A stretch of 7,672 bases of DNA from Treponema sp. (GTDB lineage Bacteria > Spirochaetota > Spirochaetia > Treponematales > Breznakiellaceae). This document shows positions 6,338-7,672 of this stretch, piece by piece. The stretch's first letter is position 1. Each line of letters opens with the position of its first letter. Made by a program: the position numbers and the translations under genes. The stretch covers positions 1 to 7,672 of the forward strand of contig JAISTO010000208.1 in NCBI GenBank assembly GCA_031272575.1, written 5' to 3'. The notes under the pieces are model-generated. The model did not search any database, was not told where the DNA came from, and worked only from the letters and a program-made list of their open reading frames with translations.

Positions 6338-7555
6338 ATGCGGAAAACGAAATTTGACGCCAGCGTCCTGCTGCTCGTGCTTATCACCGTAATGCTCTGC
6401 GTGGGGGGCGTTATGGCCTTTCTGACGCTCCACTCTGACCCGATCGACGAGGCGCTTGCCGGGGACCGGGTCATCAACACGCTCTTCGTTATCGAAAACG
6501 ACGGCGCGCCCCTCTGCTCGTACGTGCTGATGTACTATCCGGCGACCGGCCGCAGCGCGATCTTCGATGTGCCCGGGGCCGTGGGGCTTATCATCCAAAA
6601 ACTGAATCGGGTTGACCGCATAGACACGGTCTACGAGCAGGGCCGCATAGCCCCCTACGAGGCCGAAATCGAGGGCCTTCTGGGGATAGACATTTCATTC
6701 AATGTGGTAATGGACACCGTCAGCCTCGGCAAACTGGTCGACCTCCTCGAAGGGGTGGACCTTTTCATCCCAAGCCCGGTCGAACTCTACGGCGCGGACG
6801 GGCCGGTGCTCTTTCCGTCCGGGCTTACCCGCCTCGACGGGGATCAGGCCAGCCTCTACGTTAGTTACGAGGCCCCGGGGGAACTTGCCAGCGCGGGGGT
6901 GCTCCGCCGTCAGCACTTTTTTCTGGGGTTCATTAAGCGGATGAAGGAGTTGCGGGAGGAGGGCGCCTACCTCGACAACCGCGGCGTATCGGAACTGTTT
7001 CAGTCATTTTTAATGACGAATTTGACGGAGCGGGCGCGGAGCCGGCTCTTCGGCGCGTTCTCCCGCATCGACACCGACCGCGTGACTATCCAGACGGTGG
7101 ACGGCAACGAGCGGGAGGTGTCCGGCCGCCTGCTGATCCTGCCGCTCTACAACGGCAACCTTATCAAGGAGGTCGTGCGCAAGTCGCTCGCGGGGCTGGT
7201 GCGCCCCACGGACAGCCCGGAAGGGGATCGCGTCTACACGGTCGAGGTGCTGAACGGCACACGGACGAACGGCCTCGCGACCCGCACCGCGGACCTGCTC
7301 CGCAGTTTCGGCTATGATGTGCTCAGCGCGGGCAACGCCAACTCGCAGGATTACGAGCGCACCCTCATACTGGACCGCTCCGGCAGCGAGGCCGTGGCCG
7401 CCGAGTTCGGCGACATCATCCGCTGCGCCAACATCCGCGCCGAGGAGGCCGCCTACACCGGGCAGCCCCTCAACCCCCTCCTCCACGACGAGCGCGCCGA
7501 CTTCACCCTGATCATCGGCCGCGACTTCGACGGCCGCTACGTGACGGGGAACTGA
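6338..7555 (+). CDS. LCP/LytR-type membrane protein with LytR_C domain, degenerate active site
   Basis: The 405-residue protein has a short cytoplasmic N-terminus (MRKTKFD), one membrane helix (about 9-30) and an extracytoplasmic part. Residues about 45-230 match the LCP fold: LLGIDISFNVVMDTVSLGKLVDLLEGVDL (segment 114-142) and GVLRRQHFFLGFIKRMK (187-203) are typical. Residues about 299-396 match a LytR_C domain (VEVLNGTRTNGLATRTADLL starts at 302). LCP enzymes usually transfer polymers from polyprenyl-phosphate carriers to peptidoglycan. Here the IPRDT-like motif reads DVPGAV (77-82) and the YVRxR-like motif reads YVSYE (174-178), so key Arg and Asp residues seem lost. Transferase activity is therefore doubtful; a binding or structural role is possible. 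It is the last gene of the operon, 9 nt after nadD-yqeK, and no terminator is seen after it. Confidence 0.8.
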   Translation: MRKTKFDASVLLLVLITVMLCVGGVMAFLTLHSDPIDEALAGDRVINTLFVIENDGAPLCSYVLMYYPATGRSAIFDVPGAVGLIIQKLNRVDRIDTVYEQGRIAPYEAEIEGLLGIDISFNVVMDTVSLGKLVDLLEGVDLFIPSPVELYGADGPVLFPSGLTRLDGDQASLYVSYEAPGELASAGVLRRQHFFLGFIKRMKELREEGAYLDNRGVSELFQSFLMTNLTERARSRLFGAFSRIDTDRVTIQTVDGNEREVSGRLLILPLYNGNLIKEVVRKSLAGLVRPTDSPEGDRVYTVEVLNGTRTNGLATRTADLLRSFGYDVLSAGNANSQDYERTLILDRSGSEAVAAEFGDIIRCANIRAEEAAYTGQPLNPLLHDERADFTLIIGRDFDGRYVTGN

Positions 7556-7589
7556 GGCTAAACTTGTCCCATAACTTAGATTAAGAATT

Positions 7590-7666
7590 TATCCACAGAT
7601 TTACACAGATAATCACCGATTTTCACCAAATTAAAGACACGATTAGTAATAAAAAATCTGTGGATA
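7590..7666. repeat. AT-rich inverted repeat with 10-bp periodic units
   Basis: A perfect 13-bp inverted repeat (tatccacagattt at 7590-7602, its complement at 7654-7666) brackets about 51 bp. Inside the left part, the words CACAGAT (7594), CACAGAT (7604), CACCGAT (7614) and CACCAAA (7624) recur exactly every 10 bp. The left arm contains TTATCCACA (7589-7597), identical to the DnaA-box consensus, and the right arm has a one-mismatch version on the other strand. It follows the LCP gene directly and resembles dispersed intergenic repeats seen in many bacterial genomes. It lacks the short GC stem and U-run of a terminator. Confidence 0.65.
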
Positions 7667-7672
7667 CATTTT

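Noticed and set aside
7589..7597. Replication origin based on a perfect DnaA-box sequence
   Set aside because: Only one perfect and one imperfect box are present, inside what looks like a dispersed repeat, and no dnaA, dnaN or gyrase gene is nearby in the window.

Overview
The window looks like a piece of a GC-rich, double-membraned spirochaete chromosome, most likely from a Treponema-type lineage. This is inferred from family recognition, not from a search. The evidence is a very long LptD/OstA-like outer-membrane protein with a treponeme-style domain layout, a small secreted beta-barrel protein, a NadD-YqeK fusion, and an LCP/LytR-type membrane protein with a strongly degenerate catalytic core. 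The coding regions are clearly GC-rich. The left edge, the gap at 756-911 and the right edge are AT-rich and made of inverted or periodic repeats.

Layout from left to right. Positions 1-110 hold a near-perfect long palindrome and a second short hairpin. Positions 153-755 carry the N-terminal half of an IS5-family DDE transposase that has lost its C-terminal half. Positions 720-912 are a compact element bounded by 20-bp inverted repeats matching at 19 of 20 positions; its right end touches the stop codon of the next gene. Positions 912-4415 (minus strand) encode the LptD-like protein. Positions 4416-4506 are a divergent intergenic region with two mirror-image promoters, a G-rich tract exactly between their -35 boxes, and -10 boxes that almost touch both start codons. 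Positions 4507-7555 (plus strand) form a tight three-gene operon: outer-membrane barrel protein, nadD-yqeK fusion, and LCP-LytR_C membrane protein, with gaps of 1 and 9 nt. Positions 7556-7672 hold an AT-rich repeat with 10-bp periodicity and inverted ends.

How the genes fit together. The two genes flanking the divergent promoter region both encode envelope proteins: an LPS/lipid-transport-type outer-membrane translocon and a small barrel. They use very similar extended -10 promoters, so they may be co-regulated. The operon joins an envelope protein to NAD biosynthesis and dinucleotide (Ap4A) clean-up, and then to an LCP-family envelope protein. The left part is mobile-element debris. Nothing here is a clear novel defence or biosynthetic system. 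The most unusual signals are the paired leaderless-type promoters around a G-tract, the LCP protein that lacks canonical active-site residues, the SAP-like motif in a secreted protein, and the repeat elements.
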